From: Candidatus Moraniibacteriota bacterium | GTDB lineage: Bacteria > Patescibacteriota > Minisyncoccia > Moranbacterales > UBA1568 | Length of the DNA: 61,147 nucleotides | NCBI GenBank assembly: GCA_018499985.2 | Contig: JAHBAT020000008.1 | Coordinates: 1 to 61,147, forward strand | Reading direction: 5' to 3' | Shown here: positions 7,432-16,481 of the stretch, in pieces | Position numbering within the stretch: the first letter of the stretch is position 1 | Layout: each line of letters opens with the position of its first letter | The notes under the pieces: generated by a model | The model's database searches: none | What the model was told of the DNA's origin: nothing | The model's input: only the letters and a program-made list of their open reading frames with translations | Program-made: the position numbers and the translations under genes

Positions 7432-9537
7432 CTAATCAATCTGTAAGCTGATACGTGCATCAAGAGCGAGTGGTTCGGCAGTGCCAGGAAAAACAAGAAG
7501 TGGATTGATATCCAGTGATTCAATTTCTGGAAAATCTAAAGCCAATTGACTGAGGCGCATGAGTGCATCGTAGAGGGGTTCGAGAGGTATCTTTTTTTCA
7601 CCACGAGCACCTTCAAGGAGAGCCTTGCTTTTGAGTTCATTTACCATGGTCTCTGTATCGTGAAGAGTGAGTGGTGCAAAGCGAACACTCACATCATGAA
7701 AGACTTCTACATAGATACCTCCGAGACCAACAAGCACTACCTTACCGAGACCAGGCTCTGTCTTGATCCCAAGGATAAGTTCTTTGCCATGTTCACGATC
7801 TACTTGTTCATGGATAGAGACACCTTTGATAGTAGCAGTGGGGACATTGGTCTTGATGGTTTCGATGAGACGAGTATAGGTGGTGCCGATATTTTCCGGA
7901 GCGACATTTAAGATAACGCCACCAGCATCAGACTTGTGGGTAATTTCTGGCGAGACAATCTTGAGGACAACTGGACCATGAAAAAGACGAGCGTTTTCTT
8001 CGGCATCTTCTACAGATGTAACGGTGACCGTTTTTGGAAAACGAAAGCCATAGCTAGTGAGAAGTGACTCTACTTCAATAGGAAGGAGCTGGGATTGTTT
8101 TTTACCAAGAGCCTCTTCTATGATGGTGCGAGCATTTTCTTGTGAGAAACTTTTTGCTGAAGCGGGGGAGGTATTTTTTTGAGAGACTTTTTCTTCTTGG
8201 ATGAGAGAAAGCTTGTAGAGAGCACCGAGAGCTTTGGCACCTGCTTCAGCCATGGTGTAGGTAGCAATGTGGGGAGTAAGGAGAGCCTTGGCTTCTAGGA
8301 AGGAGTCGTGGCCAGCGAAGGAGGCTACGAGTGGAAGTGAAGAGTCTTTACGGAAAGTAAGAAGAGCTTCTGCTGTTGCAACAGCTTCCGTCATGGATTG
8401 CGGGGTAACAATAACAAGTATCATGTCGACCCCACTGTCTTTGGCAATAAGCGAGAGGGCTTCTTGATAGCGGAGCATAGGAGCATCTCCAAGAACATCT
8501 ACGGGATTGTGACTGCTGGCTGCTTCTGGGAGGATAGCCCGTAAAGCACTTTCTGTACTTTCCTCGAGGGAGGCAAGAGTCATACCTTCTTCGATGACAG
8601 TATCACTAGCGAGAACTCCAAGGCCACCGGCATTGGTGAGGATGGCTACACGAGGGCCTTTTGGGAAGGTGTTTTTGGAAGTAACAAGAAGAGTATCAAG
8701 CATATCCTGAAGAGTATGGGCTCGAAGGATACCCGCTTGCTTAAAAAGAGCTTCGTAGGCGAGATCGCTTCCAGCGAGCGAACCGGTATGAGAACTAGAG
8801 GCCTTGCTTCCAGCTTCAGTGGCACCACTCTTGAGTGCAATGGTGGGCTTAGTGAGAGACTGGCCTGTCTCGATGAAGCTTCTGGCGTCATTGATACCCT
8901 CGCTATAAAAGGCAATAGTCTTAGTGGAGTCTTCGGTGTTGAAATAGTTGAGAAAATCTTTTTCTTCGAGAGTAGCTTTGTTGCCAACGCTGATGAAATG
9001 AGAAAATGTAAGTGACTCATGGGTCATGTCGAGGAGAGCAGTAGAGAGTGCTCCGCTTTGTGAGAAAAAGCTGATATCTCCAGCTTCGGGCATTTGCTTT
9101 GCAAAAGAGGCATTGAGCCCAAGACTTGGATGAATAAAACCAAGGCAGTTTGGCCCAAGGAGGGTAAGCCCATACTGCTCTACGAGTGCCACAAGATCAC
9201 TTTCACGCTTTTTGCCTTCAGCGCCTGTTTCTTTGAAGCCAGCAGAGATAATAACAATTTGAGTAATACCCGTCTCCGCGCATTCTTTGACGATGTCGAC
9301 TACGAGGGGAGCAGGGATAACCACAATAGCCAAATCAACTACCTCTGGGAGGTTTTTGACTGAGGGAAAACAGGGGAGGTTGTAGAGTTCACTGGCTTTG
9401 GGATTGACGGGATAGACTTTGCCAGAGTAGCTATAAGAGACGAGATTTTTGACGATATCATTGCCGACAGCACCTGGTTTGGTAGAAGCACCAATGATAG
9501 CAATAGACTCTGGAGAGAGGAGTTTTTGAAGTGGCAT
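7432..9537 (-). CDS. ADP-forming acyl-CoA (acetyl-CoA) synthetase, fused alpha-beta
   Basis: The 701-residue protein has the order of NDP-forming acyl-CoA ligases: CoA-binding domain (residues 1-130, with IAIIGASTKPGAVG), succinyl-CoA-synthetase-like flavodoxin domain (150-300, with SSHTGSLAGSD carrying the likely phosphohistidine), a hinge near 440-470 of low complexity, and a C-terminal ATP-grasp domain (about 470-700, with GPVVLKIVSPEITHKSDAGGV). It converts acetyl-CoA + ADP + Pi to acetate + CoA + ATP, an ATP-yielding step suited to fermentative cells. The start ATG follows a structured leader and a TTGTCA-17-TATACT promoter. Confidence 0.93.
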   Translation of the reverse strand: MPLQKLLSPESIAIIGASTKPGAVGNDIVKNLVSYSYSGKVYPVNPKASELYNLPCFPSVKNLPEVVDLAIVVIPAPLVVDIVKECAETGITQIVIISAGFKETGAEGKKRESDLVALVEQYGLTLLGPNCLGFIHPSLGLNASFAKQMPEAGDISFFSQSGALSTALLDMTHESLTFSHFISVGNKATLEEKDFLNYFNTEDSTKTIAFYSEGINDARSFIETGQSLTKPTIALKSGATEAGSKASSSHTGSLAGSDLAYEALFKQAGILRAHTLQDMLDTLLVTSKNTFPKGPRVAILTNAGGLGVLASDTVIEEGMTLASLEESTESALRAILPEAASSHNPVDVLGDAPMLRYQEALSLIAKDSGVDMILVIVTPQSMTEAVATAEALLTFRKDSSLPLVASFAGHDSFLEAKALLTPHIATYTMAEAGAKALGALYKLSLIQEEKVSQKNTSPASAKSFSQENARTIIEEALGKKQSQLLPIEVESLLTSYGFRFPKTVTVTSVEDAEENARLFHGPVVLKIVSPEITHKSDAGGVILNVAPENIGTTYTRLIETIKTNVPTATIKGVSIHEQVDREHGKELILGIKTEPGLGKVVLVGLGGIYVEVFHDVSVRFAPLTLHDTETMVNELKSKALLEGARGEKKIPLEPLYDALMRLSQLALDFPEIESLDINPLLVFPGTAEPLALDARISLQID

Positions 9538-9550
9538 AGAGTTTGTGTTT

Positions 9551-9602
9551 ACCCCGTGAAATAGAGCAAAGCTCTTGGCGACTTTGTCGCATTTTACCGG
9601 GT
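9551..9602 (-). promoter_or_regulatory. Leader RNA with three-way-junction-like fold
   Basis: On the minus strand ACCCGGTAAAA and TTTCACGGGGT pair at 9 of 11 positions and enclose two perfect hairpins, GCGAC/GTCGC and GAGC/GCTC. The element lies 14 bases before the start codon of the acyl-CoA synthetase gene and downstream of its promoter, so it should be in the mRNA leader. Confidence 0.6.
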
Positions 9603-9636
9603 GAATTTTTATTTATTTTAAGCTCTTTTTGAGTTA

Positions 9637-9687
9637 AGTATAGACGAAAATGGCACTATTGACAAAATATTAGAAATTTGCTATGAT
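9637..9687. promoter_or_regulatory. Divergent promoters sharing one -35 box
   Basis: Plus strand: TTGACA (9659-9664), 17 bases, TATGAT (9682-9687), driving the beta-helix gene. Minus strand: TTGTCA (9665-9660), 17 bases, TATACT (9642-9637), driving the acyl-CoA synthetase gene. The two -35 hexamers overlap by five bases in TTGACAA. Confidence 0.8.
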
Positions 9688-9718
9688 ACTAGGTCTAATT
9701 AGTTTACAAGACCAACCT

Positions 9719-10675
9719 ATGTTAAAGAAGAGTTTTTGGCTTTCGAAAGAGGTTTTGATGGGTCTATCACTGGTCATTTTGGTGGTATTGCCTGTTATTG
9801 CTTTTGGAAAGACTGGAGTTATCTATGTTGATGATGACGCCAAAGGTAAGCAAGATGGAAGTTCAAGTAACCCGTACAAGACTATTTCAAAGGCTTTGGA
9901 TAAAGCTAAGAAAGGTGATGAAGTGCGTGTGTACAACGGAACCTACACAGAGAACATCACTATCCCGAGTGGCGTAGAGGTAATCAGTGTTCGTGGTAAT
10001 CGTGAAAAAGTAGTAATCAAGGCTGATAATAATAACAAGCCTACTGTTACTATGAAAGACGGTTCCCGCCTTACTCGCATGACCGTAACCAATGGTCGTC
10101 ATGGCGTGCAAGTAGCAGAAGATGCCAAAGCGACTATCTACAATGTGATTATCAAGAATAGTAAGCGTGATGGTATCCATGCTGATAAGGCTCGTAATGA
10201 AAAGAGCAAGCAGCTCGTAATCGATAAGGTACAGATTCACGACAATGCATTGGCTGGAATTTATTCAGAGAAGCGTCGTATCTCTATCACTGATACTGAT
10301 ATCTGGAATAACAAGCTTGATGGTATCGATGTTGAGGCAGGATCAAATATCTGGATGGAAGGTAGTAAGTCAAATGCTAATGGAGGAAGTGGCCTGAAAG
10401 TGGCCATCGACGGTTCATCAGTTTGGACTAAGAATAATAGCTTCCGCTATAACCGTGGTGACGGTATCGAAGTCAGCGGGGCTGGTGGAACTGGTACGGT
10501 AAGTATCAAAGACGCTAAGCTTGTTCAGAATACTGGATATGGTATTGCTCGCCTTGCACGTAGTGCCGGAGCCAATAAAAGCTTTGATGGCATCCAGCAG
10601 GGTGTAGACAAGAGCACAAACACATTTGAGAAAAATGTAAAAGGAGATCTTTCTCCAATCTTGAAGAGCTTTTAA
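9719..10675 (+). CDS. Secreted right-handed parallel beta-helix protein
   Basis: The start at 9719 is preferred because an upstream in-frame ATG at 9683 lies inside the -10 element. The 318-residue product has a hydrophobic N-terminal signal or anchor (about residues 12-33). It continues with IYVDDDAKGKQDGSSSNPYKTISKALDKA, typical of DUF1565/pectate-lyase-like beta helices, then many short Asn-, Asp- and Gly-rich repeats (NGRHGVQV, NSKRDGIHA, NALAGIYS, NKLDGIDV, NRGDGIEV), each about 22-25 residues, as in parallel beta-helix coils. No catalytic residues can be assigned. Extracellular glycan binding or modification is inferred from the fold and the polysaccharide locus. Confidence 0.88.
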   Translation: MLKKSFWLSKEVLMGLSLVILVVLPVIAFGKTGVIYVDDDAKGKQDGSSSNPYKTISKALDKAKKGDEVRVYNGTYTENITIPSGVEVISVRGNREKVVIKADNNNKPTVTMKDGSRLTRMTVTNGRHGVQVAEDAKATIYNVIIKNSKRDGIHADKARNEKSKQLVIDKVQIHDNALAGIYSEKRRISITDTDIWNNKLDGIDVEAGSNIWMEGSKSNANGGSGLKVAIDGSSVWTKNNSFRYNRGDGIEVSGAGGTGTVSIKDAKLVQNTGYGIARLARSAGANKSFDGIQQGVDKSTNTFEKNVKGDLSPILKSF

Positions 10676-10759
10676 GGTAAGTACGGTTGGTGTCTTATCT
10701 GAGGGAGAGGAAAAATCTTCTCTCTCGACAAGGGACTAAATTAATTCAAAGGAAGATAT

Positions 10760-11935
10760 ATGAAGATAGCATTTATCGGACAAAAAGGTATTCCAGCGCT
10801 TTCTGGCGGTGTAGAGAAGCACGTCGAGCAGCTGGCTGTACGTATGGCCAAGGAAGGACATGATGTAGTGGCTTATGTACGTTCAAGTTATACCCCAGCC
10901 GAAAACAAGAGCTTCAAAGGTGTGCGTTTGGTGCATGTCCCATGTATTCATACGAAGCATCTAGAGGCATTGTCATATTCATTTATGGCTACTCTTCACT
11001 CTGTTTTTTTGGCGCAGTACGATGTGATTCACTTCCATTCTATTGGTCCAAGTATCTTCGCTTTTATTCCACGTCTTCTCAAGCCTAGCTCAAAGGTGAT
11101 TGCTACTTTTCATAGTCGTGATTATTTCCACCAAAAATGGAATGCCTTTGCTCGCTTTGGCTTGCAGATTGCTGAGTACTTCACTTGCGCAGTACCACAG
11201 AAAACAATCGTGATTAGTGAAACTCTTGAGAAGTATGCCGAGGAGCGCTATCACAAGAAGTTTACCTTTATCCCTAATGGCGCAGAAGTGCGTTATGAAA
11301 AAGACGCCTCGCTTCTTCATGAATGGAATCTTAAGCCAGAGCGCTATATCCTCTCTGTTAGCCGTTTGATTCGTCACAAGGGAATTCATTATCTTATCAA
11401 GGCCTTCCGTGAGTTAGAAGAAAAAAGCAAGCTTCCAAATAATATGAAGTTAGTTATCGTGGGTTCTGCTTCTAACACGGAAGACTACGAAGAATACCTC
11501 AAAGCCATGAGTATTGGATCAGACAATATCATCTTTGTAGGAGAGCAGAGTGGCCGTAAATTAGAGGCTCTTTTCTCTCACGCTGCCTTGTTTGTGCAGC
11601 CATCAGAAGATGAGGGATTGTCGCTCGCACTCCTTGAGGCTATGGCCTATGGACTGCTTCCAGTAGTAAGCAATATCTCAGCTAACCTTGAAGCTATTCA
11701 GGGTAACACTGGAGTATCATTCGAAAACAAAAATGTAGACGAGCTTCGCGAAAAGATAGCTTTTTACGCCAATCGTCCCGAAGAGGCTCGCGCCATCGGT
11801 GCTCGTGCCAAGGAGAGAGCAGAAGCTGAATACAGCTGGGATGCTATTGCTCGTCGCACGGTAGAGGCTTACCAGGAAATGTTTACTGAAAAAAATCTTG
11901 TTAAAAACAACTATGCTGTTTCTCAATCTAAGTAA
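10760..11935 (+). CDS. Glycosyltransferase family 4
   Basis: The 391-residue GT-B enzyme starts MKIAFIGQKGIPALSGGVEKHV, preceded by AAAGGAAG. The N-terminal domain has the GGVEKHVEQLA acceptor loop; the C-terminal donor domain has YILSVSRLIRHKGIHYLIKAF, IIFVGEQSG and PSEDEGLSLALLEAMAYG with the GT4 E-x7-E motif. It is likely to extend a lipid-linked glycan. The Wzz-like gene begins within its last 23 bases in another frame, so translation is probably coupled. A GAGAG/CTCTC hairpin lies in the gap before it but lacks a T-run. Confidence 0.92.
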   Translation: MKIAFIGQKGIPALSGGVEKHVEQLAVRMAKEGHDVVAYVRSSYTPAENKSFKGVRLVHVPCIHTKHLEALSYSFMATLHSVFLAQYDVIHFHSIGPSIFAFIPRLLKPSSKVIATFHSRDYFHQKWNAFARFGLQIAEYFTCAVPQKTIVISETLEKYAEERYHKKFTFIPNGAEVRYEKDASLLHEWNLKPERYILSVSRLIRHKGIHYLIKAFRELEEKSKLPNNMKLVIVGSASNTEDYEEYLKAMSIGSDNIIFVGEQSGRKLEALFSHAALFVQPSEDEGLSLALLEAMAYGLLPVVSNISANLEAIQGNTGVSFENKNVDELREKIAFYANRPEEARAIGARAKERAEAEYSWDAIARRTVEAYQEMFTEKNLVKNNYAVSQSK

Positions 11936-12992
11936 ATATTTTCAAAAAAATTCTTTTGGGCGCCTTTATGTAGTGACCTTGGTTTTTTTGACCTTTGCTT
12001 CAGCTTTGTTTTGGCTCGACTACTTCCGTGTGTACCAAACAGAAACAAGTGTTTTGTTTGTGACCAATCAAGAACAAGAAGTGGCAGAGGTCACTCACTC
12101 TATGGGTGCAGTGATGAAGACGCTTACTTTTGCAGAGCGTGTAGAGCGTGATTTCCCAGAAGTGGTGGTTTTTCCAGAAGGAGTAAGTAAGGATGAAAAA
12201 AAGAATTTTTGGAATACTCAGCTCACTGTAGCTACCAAAGAACAGGGCGGTATTTTGACCTTTGCTCAGAAAGCTGAAAACCAAGAAGAGGCTATGCAAA
12301 AAACAGTAGCCACTCTGAAGACTCTTTTTGTGGCAACCAATTTGTACTACAGCAATAGCAATGAGGTAGAAGTGCGGGTCATTGATAAGCCAGCAACGAA
12401 GGTAGTTGTAGGGAGTATCTTTACTTACCTTGGAGTGAGTTTTCTCACGGCTCTCTTCGCGACAACGCTTTTCTTTTTCCTTCTCTTGTCTCTTAAGGTT
12501 TTTGGAAAGGACAGTGTCAAGCCAGTGGGTGGTTTTGAAAATAGTCACATCGGTGAAGCGGTGCCATGGATTGGAGCTGAAAAATTTGTTGCTGTTCGTC
12601 CATCTACTTTGAGCTATCAAGAAGAGCAGGAAAATGAAATCGAAGTTGCTCCGGTACGGCAGGCGAAGAAGGGCGCCGCCGCTCCTGGTAATCTTCCAAT
12701 CATGGCTGGATCTTTGCCACAATTTGGTATACTAGAAACACCTGAAATGCTCGATGATGCTGTCATTCTTCCTGAAATTGAAGTTATTGAAACCCCGTTA
12801 CCGGAGCCAGTTGAAGAATACGTGGTAGATGAAATAACAGAAGAGCAGGTATCAGATGGGGAGCGTGCTGGTGCAACGGTTGCAGAAGCACATGAACGAG
12901 TAGAAATCCAAAAAGATCCAGAGGCAGAACCAACTGTTGAGGAATATAAGCGTAGACTTAACGAACTTCTCAAGGGTAACTCACCTACATAA
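11913..12992 (+). CDS. Wzz-like membrane protein with two TM helices
   Basis: ATG at 11913 is chosen over an upstream TTG. The 359-residue protein has a TM helix near residues 16-36, an extracytoplasmic domain of about 130 residues, a second TM helix near 168-195 (long Leu/Phe/Ala run), then a cytoplasmic tail of about 160 residues that is acidic and Pro/Glu-rich. This topology resembles polysaccharide chain-length determinants (Wzz/YveK), though I see no clear Wzz sequence motif. Position between a glycosyltransferase and a DUF4012 gene supports a role in polymer length or export. The acidic tail is unusual for Wzz and may bind a partner. Confidence 0.7.
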   Translation: MLFLNLSKYFQKNSFGRLYVVTLVFLTFASALFWLDYFRVYQTETSVLFVTNQEQEVAEVTHSMGAVMKTLTFAERVERDFPEVVVFPEGVSKDEKKNFWNTQLTVATKEQGGILTFAQKAENQEEAMQKTVATLKTLFVATNLYYSNSNEVEVRVIDKPATKVVVGSIFTYLGVSFLTALFATTLFFFLLLSLKVFGKDSVKPVGGFENSHIGEAVPWIGAEKFVAVRPSTLSYQEEQENEIEVAPVRQAKKGAAAPGNLPIMAGSLPQFGILETPEMLDDAVILPEIEVIETPLPEPVEEYVVDEITEEQVSDGERAGATVAEAHERVEIQKDPEAEPTVEEYKRRLNELLKGNSPT

Positions 12993-12998
12993 AGCATT

Positions 12999-14384
12999 AT
13001 GGCTAAACACTATTCAAAAAAGTTTTGGGCTTTGTTTGTGGTTGTCTCTGTAGTCCTTTTGCTCTCTCTTTTTATTTTTCTTGAGTGGAAACGAAGTGGC
13101 TTTGCAAGTCTACAGCGCTTCCTTGGGGTAGTGCCAGTCAAAGAAGAGATACAGACTGATATGAGTACTTTGCTTTCTATTGCTGATGCTTTGGTTGATA
13201 CCAATGGCGAGACCAAGACATATCTGATTCTCTTTCAGAACAATATGGAGCTTCGCCCGGGCGGTGGATACATAGGTTCTTTCGGTATTTTGAAGATTAA
13301 AGATGGTCAGGCTTTGAGTCTCGATGTTCACGATACGGTCAATTTTGATGGACGAATTCCAGACACAGTACCAGCTCCGTATCCAATGAAAGAAACACTT
13401 GGAGTGAGCAGTCTCAAGCTTCGTGACTCAAATCACTCTCCAGACTTTGCTACCAACGCTAAGGCAGCAGAAGATTTCTACCATATGGGTAAGGGAGAAG
13501 AGCAGTTTGATGGTGTCATCGGAGTAACTACACATGTGCTTGAATCAGTGCTGGCAGTGACTGGACCGGTAGAGGTGCCTGGATACGAAGGGAGTTTTGG
13601 GTCAGAAAATGCTGTCTTGGATCTTGAGTATCAGGTAGAACAGAAGTACTACAAAGAAGGTATTTCTTTTGGTGACCGCAAGTCAATCATGGGAGAGCTC
13701 TCGGCACAGATTTTGAAAAAGGTAAAAACGCTCTCGCTTCAGGATAAGTACAAGCTCTTTCAGATTATCCTCGGTGATCTACACTCAAAAGATATTCAAG
13801 TTGCCTTTAAGGACGCTGCCTTGCAGGCACAGATTGAAAAAGCTTCGTGGGACGGTAAGGTAGATACTGCCTGGAATCAGGACTATCTTTTTCTGGTAGA
13901 TTCCAATGCTAATGCTTTCAAAAGCGATCTCTACGTGGTGCGTACCTATGACTATAGTGTCGATCTTACTGAGGCTGAGCCACGCGCTACGCTTACGGTG
14001 AACTACCATCATACCGCTAAGGAAAAGAGCTATCTTACGAAGGATTACCAGGCGTATGCTCGTATCTATGTGCAAAAGGGATCTTATATAGAGGGTATAG
14101 CTCCGGTCTCACACCAAGTAGTGTATGGTGAAGAATTTGGTAAGAAGGTGGCAGGGACTATAGTGCAGGTACCTCTTGGTACAGAAAAAACACTGACCTA
14201 TGAGTACAAGCTTCCAAAAACAATAGAAACCGGAGAGGGCTACGACCTAAAGATTCAGAAACAGCCTGGTATGAAAAATGACACGAAGGTCAATGTGACT
14301 GTCAAATACAAAAATGGTACGACCAAAAAGTACCAATTCAATCTTGAACGTGACACAGTACTCGGTACTCTCACGCCACAGTAG
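12999..14384 (+). CDS. DUF4012 membrane protein
   Basis: The 461-residue protein has one N-terminal TM helix (about residues 9-28) and a large external domain. The segment YLILFQNNMELRPGGGYIGSFG (about residues 74-95) is the characteristic core of DUF4012 proteins, which are common in Patescibacteria and Actinobacteria next to glycan genes. Further segments (DFATNAKAAEDFY, VIGVTTHVLESVLAVTGPV) fit the same family, which shows distant similarity to LytR-CpsA-Psr proteins that attach polymers to the wall. Attachment of surface polymer is inferred. It follows the Wzz-like gene by 6 bases and ends at a strong terminator. Confidence 0.88.
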   Translation: MAKHYSKKFWALFVVVSVVLLLSLFIFLEWKRSGFASLQRFLGVVPVKEEIQTDMSTLLSIADALVDTNGETKTYLILFQNNMELRPGGGYIGSFGILKIKDGQALSLDVHDTVNFDGRIPDTVPAPYPMKETLGVSSLKLRDSNHSPDFATNAKAAEDFYHMGKGEEQFDGVIGVTTHVLESVLAVTGPVEVPGYEGSFGSENAVLDLEYQVEQKYYKEGISFGDRKSIMGELSAQILKKVKTLSLQDKYKLFQIILGDLHSKDIQVAFKDAALQAQIEKASWDGKVDTAWNQDYLFLVDSNANAFKSDLYVVRTYDYSVDLTEAEPRATLTVNYHHTAKEKSYLTKDYQAYARIYVQKGSYIEGIAPVSHQVVYGEEFGKKVAGTIVQVPLGTEKTLTYEYKLPKTIETGEGYDLKIQKQPGMKNDTKVNVTVKYKNGTTKKYQFNLERDTVLGTLTPQ

Positions 14385-14415
14385 AACTATCTACTACTGT
14401 CACAGGCATGTGCCG

Positions 14416-14453
14416 AAAAACGGCTACCTCCTATCTGGGTAGCCGTTTTTCTT
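14416..14453 (+). terminator. Rho-independent terminator
   Basis: AACGGCTACC/GGTAGCCGTT stem with a 9-base loop then TTTTCTTT. It closes the polysaccharide operon. Confidence 0.9.
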
Positions 14454-14462
14454 TGCTAAATA

Positions 14463-14608
14463 TGGTATTATAAGGAATATGCCCAGTAGCACAACTGTAA
14501 AATCAGCAAAGTTGAATCAAGTAGTTACAGAAGGAAGGCTTCTACGGTGCATTTTGAAAAGTAGATATTTATTATAAAAATTAAGTTATTTACAGTTGTT
14601 CGACTGGG
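14463..14608 (+). promoter_or_regulatory. Promoter and long-range paired leader of trmD
   Basis: An extended -10, TGGTATTAT (14463-14471), lies just before the first arm CCCAGTAGCACAACTGTAAA (14482-14501). The second arm TTTACAGTTGTTCGACTGGG (14589-14608) complements it at 17 of 20 positions and ends one base before the trmD ATG. The 87-base loop contains an AGAAG/CTTCT hairpin. Confidence 0.7.
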
Positions 14609-14609
14609 T

Positions 14610-15287
14610 ATGCAACCAAAAATACGTTTTGATATCATCACTCTTTTTCCAGAGGCTTGCCTTCCATATACAGAGGCCTCTATTTTGAAACGCGCAAAGG
14701 AAGCTTTGCTTATAGAGGTGTATACGCATCAATTACGCGACTTTGCTTTGGATAAGCATAAGACTGTAGATGATACACCGTATGGCGGTGGGGCGGGAAT
14801 GGTCCTCAAGGTGGAGCCTTTGGTAGCCTGTCTTGAGCATGTGATTGCTCTTGCTCCAGAGATTGCTCGCGATAAAACGCGAGTGATTGTGACCTCAGCC
14901 AAGGGAGAGTTTTATACCCAAAGGCACGCTGAGAGACTCGCTTCTCAGTATGAAAGAATTGTTTTTGTGTGTGGCCGTTATGAGGGTATCGACCAGCGCT
15001 TTATTGATCACTGTGTCGATGAGGAATTTTCTATAGGCGAGTATGTGCTTACGGGCGGTGAATTGCCAGCTCTTATCATGCTTGATAGTATGACGCGCCT
15101 AGTACCGGGAGTGCTTGGTAATGAGGAGAGTAGTGTATATGAGTCGTACAGTGAAGAAGGTGGCCGTGAGCATCCTCAGTACACTAAGCCAGAAGTGTAT
15201 CGTGATTGGAGTGTGCCGAGTATCCTTCTTTCGGGTAATCACAAAGCTATAGATGATTGGCGAACAGAAAATCGTAAACCTCTTTAA
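14610..15287 (+). CDS. trmD: tRNA (guanine37-N1)-methyltransferase
   Basis: The 225-residue protein matches TrmD of the SPOUT class: FDIITLFPEA at the N-terminus, DDTPYGGGAGMVLK (about residue 50), CGRYEGIDQRF and the knot region IGEYVLTGGELPA, then the C-terminal HPQYTKPEVYRDWSVPSILLSGNH. It methylates N1 of G37 in tRNAs to prevent frameshifting, using S-adenosylmethionine. In many bacteria trmD sits with rpsP, rimM and rplS; here it heads the cell wall cluster instead. No Shine-Dalgarno is visible, since the bases before the ATG belong to the paired leader arm. Confidence 0.97.
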   Translation: MQPKIRFDIITLFPEACLPYTEASILKRAKEALLIEVYTHQLRDFALDKHKTVDDTPYGGGAGMVLKVEPLVACLEHVIALAPEIARDKTRVIVTSAKGEFYTQRHAERLASQYERIVFVCGRYEGIDQRFIDHCVDEEFSIGEYVLTGGELPALIMLDSMTRLVPGVLGNEESSVYESYSEEGGREHPQYTKPEVYRDWSVPSILLSGNHKAIDDWRTENRKPL

Positions 15288-15292
15288 CTGAT

Positions 15293-16435
15293 ATGTTTCG
15301 ATTTGAATTTGATAGAATACTTTTTTTTGTCTTGGCCACTCTTCTGAGCATAGGGCTGCTTATGATTGCGAGTGCTGGTGTACTCTATGGCGAGTCGCGC
15401 TTTGGGGATTCATACTACTTCTTTAAGCAGCAGCTTTTGGGTTTGAGTGTTGGTTTTCTGGCACTTTTCTTTTTTCAAAGCGTAGACTATAGAGTCTGGA
15501 AGCGTTTTGTGGTACCGGTTTTTTTTCTTGCTATAGCGTTACTTATCTTGGTCTTTATTCCAGGTTTTGGTACGACTGTCTATGGGGCAGCTCGTTGGGT
15601 GGCTATCGGACCAATTTCCTTTCAGCCTTCTGAGGTCATGAAGCTTGCTATTATTCTCTATCTTTCCGCTTGGCTTTCTACCAAGGGACAAGGGAAGGCA
15701 GGGGATTTCTATGAAGGCTTGGTACCTTTTCTTTTGATACTTTCTTTTGTGGGATTCTTGATTATCAAGCAGCCAGATACGGGGACATTGGGACTCATTT
15801 TTATCATCTCCATGTCAATCTTTTTTGCTTCAGGTGCCAAGTTGGCTCATATTGGCGGGCTCGCAGTTTCTGCTTTTTTGTTCCTTCTTATTCTTATCAA
15901 GCTTGCACCGTACCGTATGCAGCGTCTCTTGGTGTTTCTGAATCCAGAGCATGATCCATCGGGAGCGGGATATCAGATTACTCAAGCGCTGATTGCTGTG
16001 GGTTCAGGCGGGCTCTTCGGAATTGGCTTGGGCCAGAGTCGTCAGAAGTTTAACTATCTGCCAGAACCAGTGACCGACTCTATCTATGCGGTACTTAGTG
16101 AAGAGTTTGGGCTTATGGGCGCAGGACTAGTACTCTGTCTCTTTGTTTTTGTTGCTTGGCGAGGTTTCCAGATTGCTCGCGGAGCTCAAGATGAGTTTGG
16201 ACGTCTCTTGGCTGTGGGTATCACTACTTGGATTGCGGGGCAGGCCTTTATCAATATTGGAGCTATTTCTGGACTGATACCACTCACAGGTATTCCATTG
16301 CCATTTATTAGTTATGGTGGAACTTCTCTTGCGGTACTCTTGGGCTCTTTTGGAATTCTCCTCAATATCAGTAAAACAGCTGTGATAAGTACTCCGACTA
16401 CAAAGAAAAAAACCCTTCAGAAGAGCCTTGTTTGA
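15293..16435 (+). CDS. ftsW: FtsW/RodA-type SEDS glycosyltransferase
   Basis: The 380-residue protein has about ten TM segments and SEDS-family motifs: GAARWVAIGPISFQPSEVMKLA (about residues 98-119), IKQPDTGTLGLI, and the C-terminal LIPLTGIPLPFISYGGTSL. SEDS proteins polymerise lipid II into glycan strands with a partner class B penicillin-binding protein. Its place directly before murG and murC favours the divisome member FtsW over RodA, but sequence alone does not separate them. It begins 5 bases after trmD. Confidence 0.88.
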   Translation: MFRFEFDRILFFVLATLLSIGLLMIASAGVLYGESRFGDSYYFFKQQLLGLSVGFLALFFFQSVDYRVWKRFVVPVFFLAIALLILVFIPGFGTTVYGAARWVAIGPISFQPSEVMKLAIILYLSAWLSTKGQGKAGDFYEGLVPFLLILSFVGFLIIKQPDTGTLGLIFIISMSIFFASGAKLAHIGGLAVSAFLFLLILIKLAPYRMQRLLVFLNPEHDPSGAGYQITQALIAVGSGGLFGIGLGQSRQKFNYLPEPVTDSIYAVLSEEFGLMGAGLVLCLFVFVAWRGFQIARGAQDEFGRLLAVGITTWIAGQAFINIGAISGLIPLTGIPLPFISYGGTSLAVLLGSFGILLNISKTAVISTPTTKKKTLQKSLV

Positions 16436-16481
16436 AATGGTGGTGCGGGTTACACTGGAGGTAAGACAAAGTACTAAATGA

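Noticed and set aside
9683-9718. Upstream in-frame start of the beta-helix gene
   Set aside because: The ATG at 9683 lies in the -10 box of a good promoter, so it cannot be in the mRNA.
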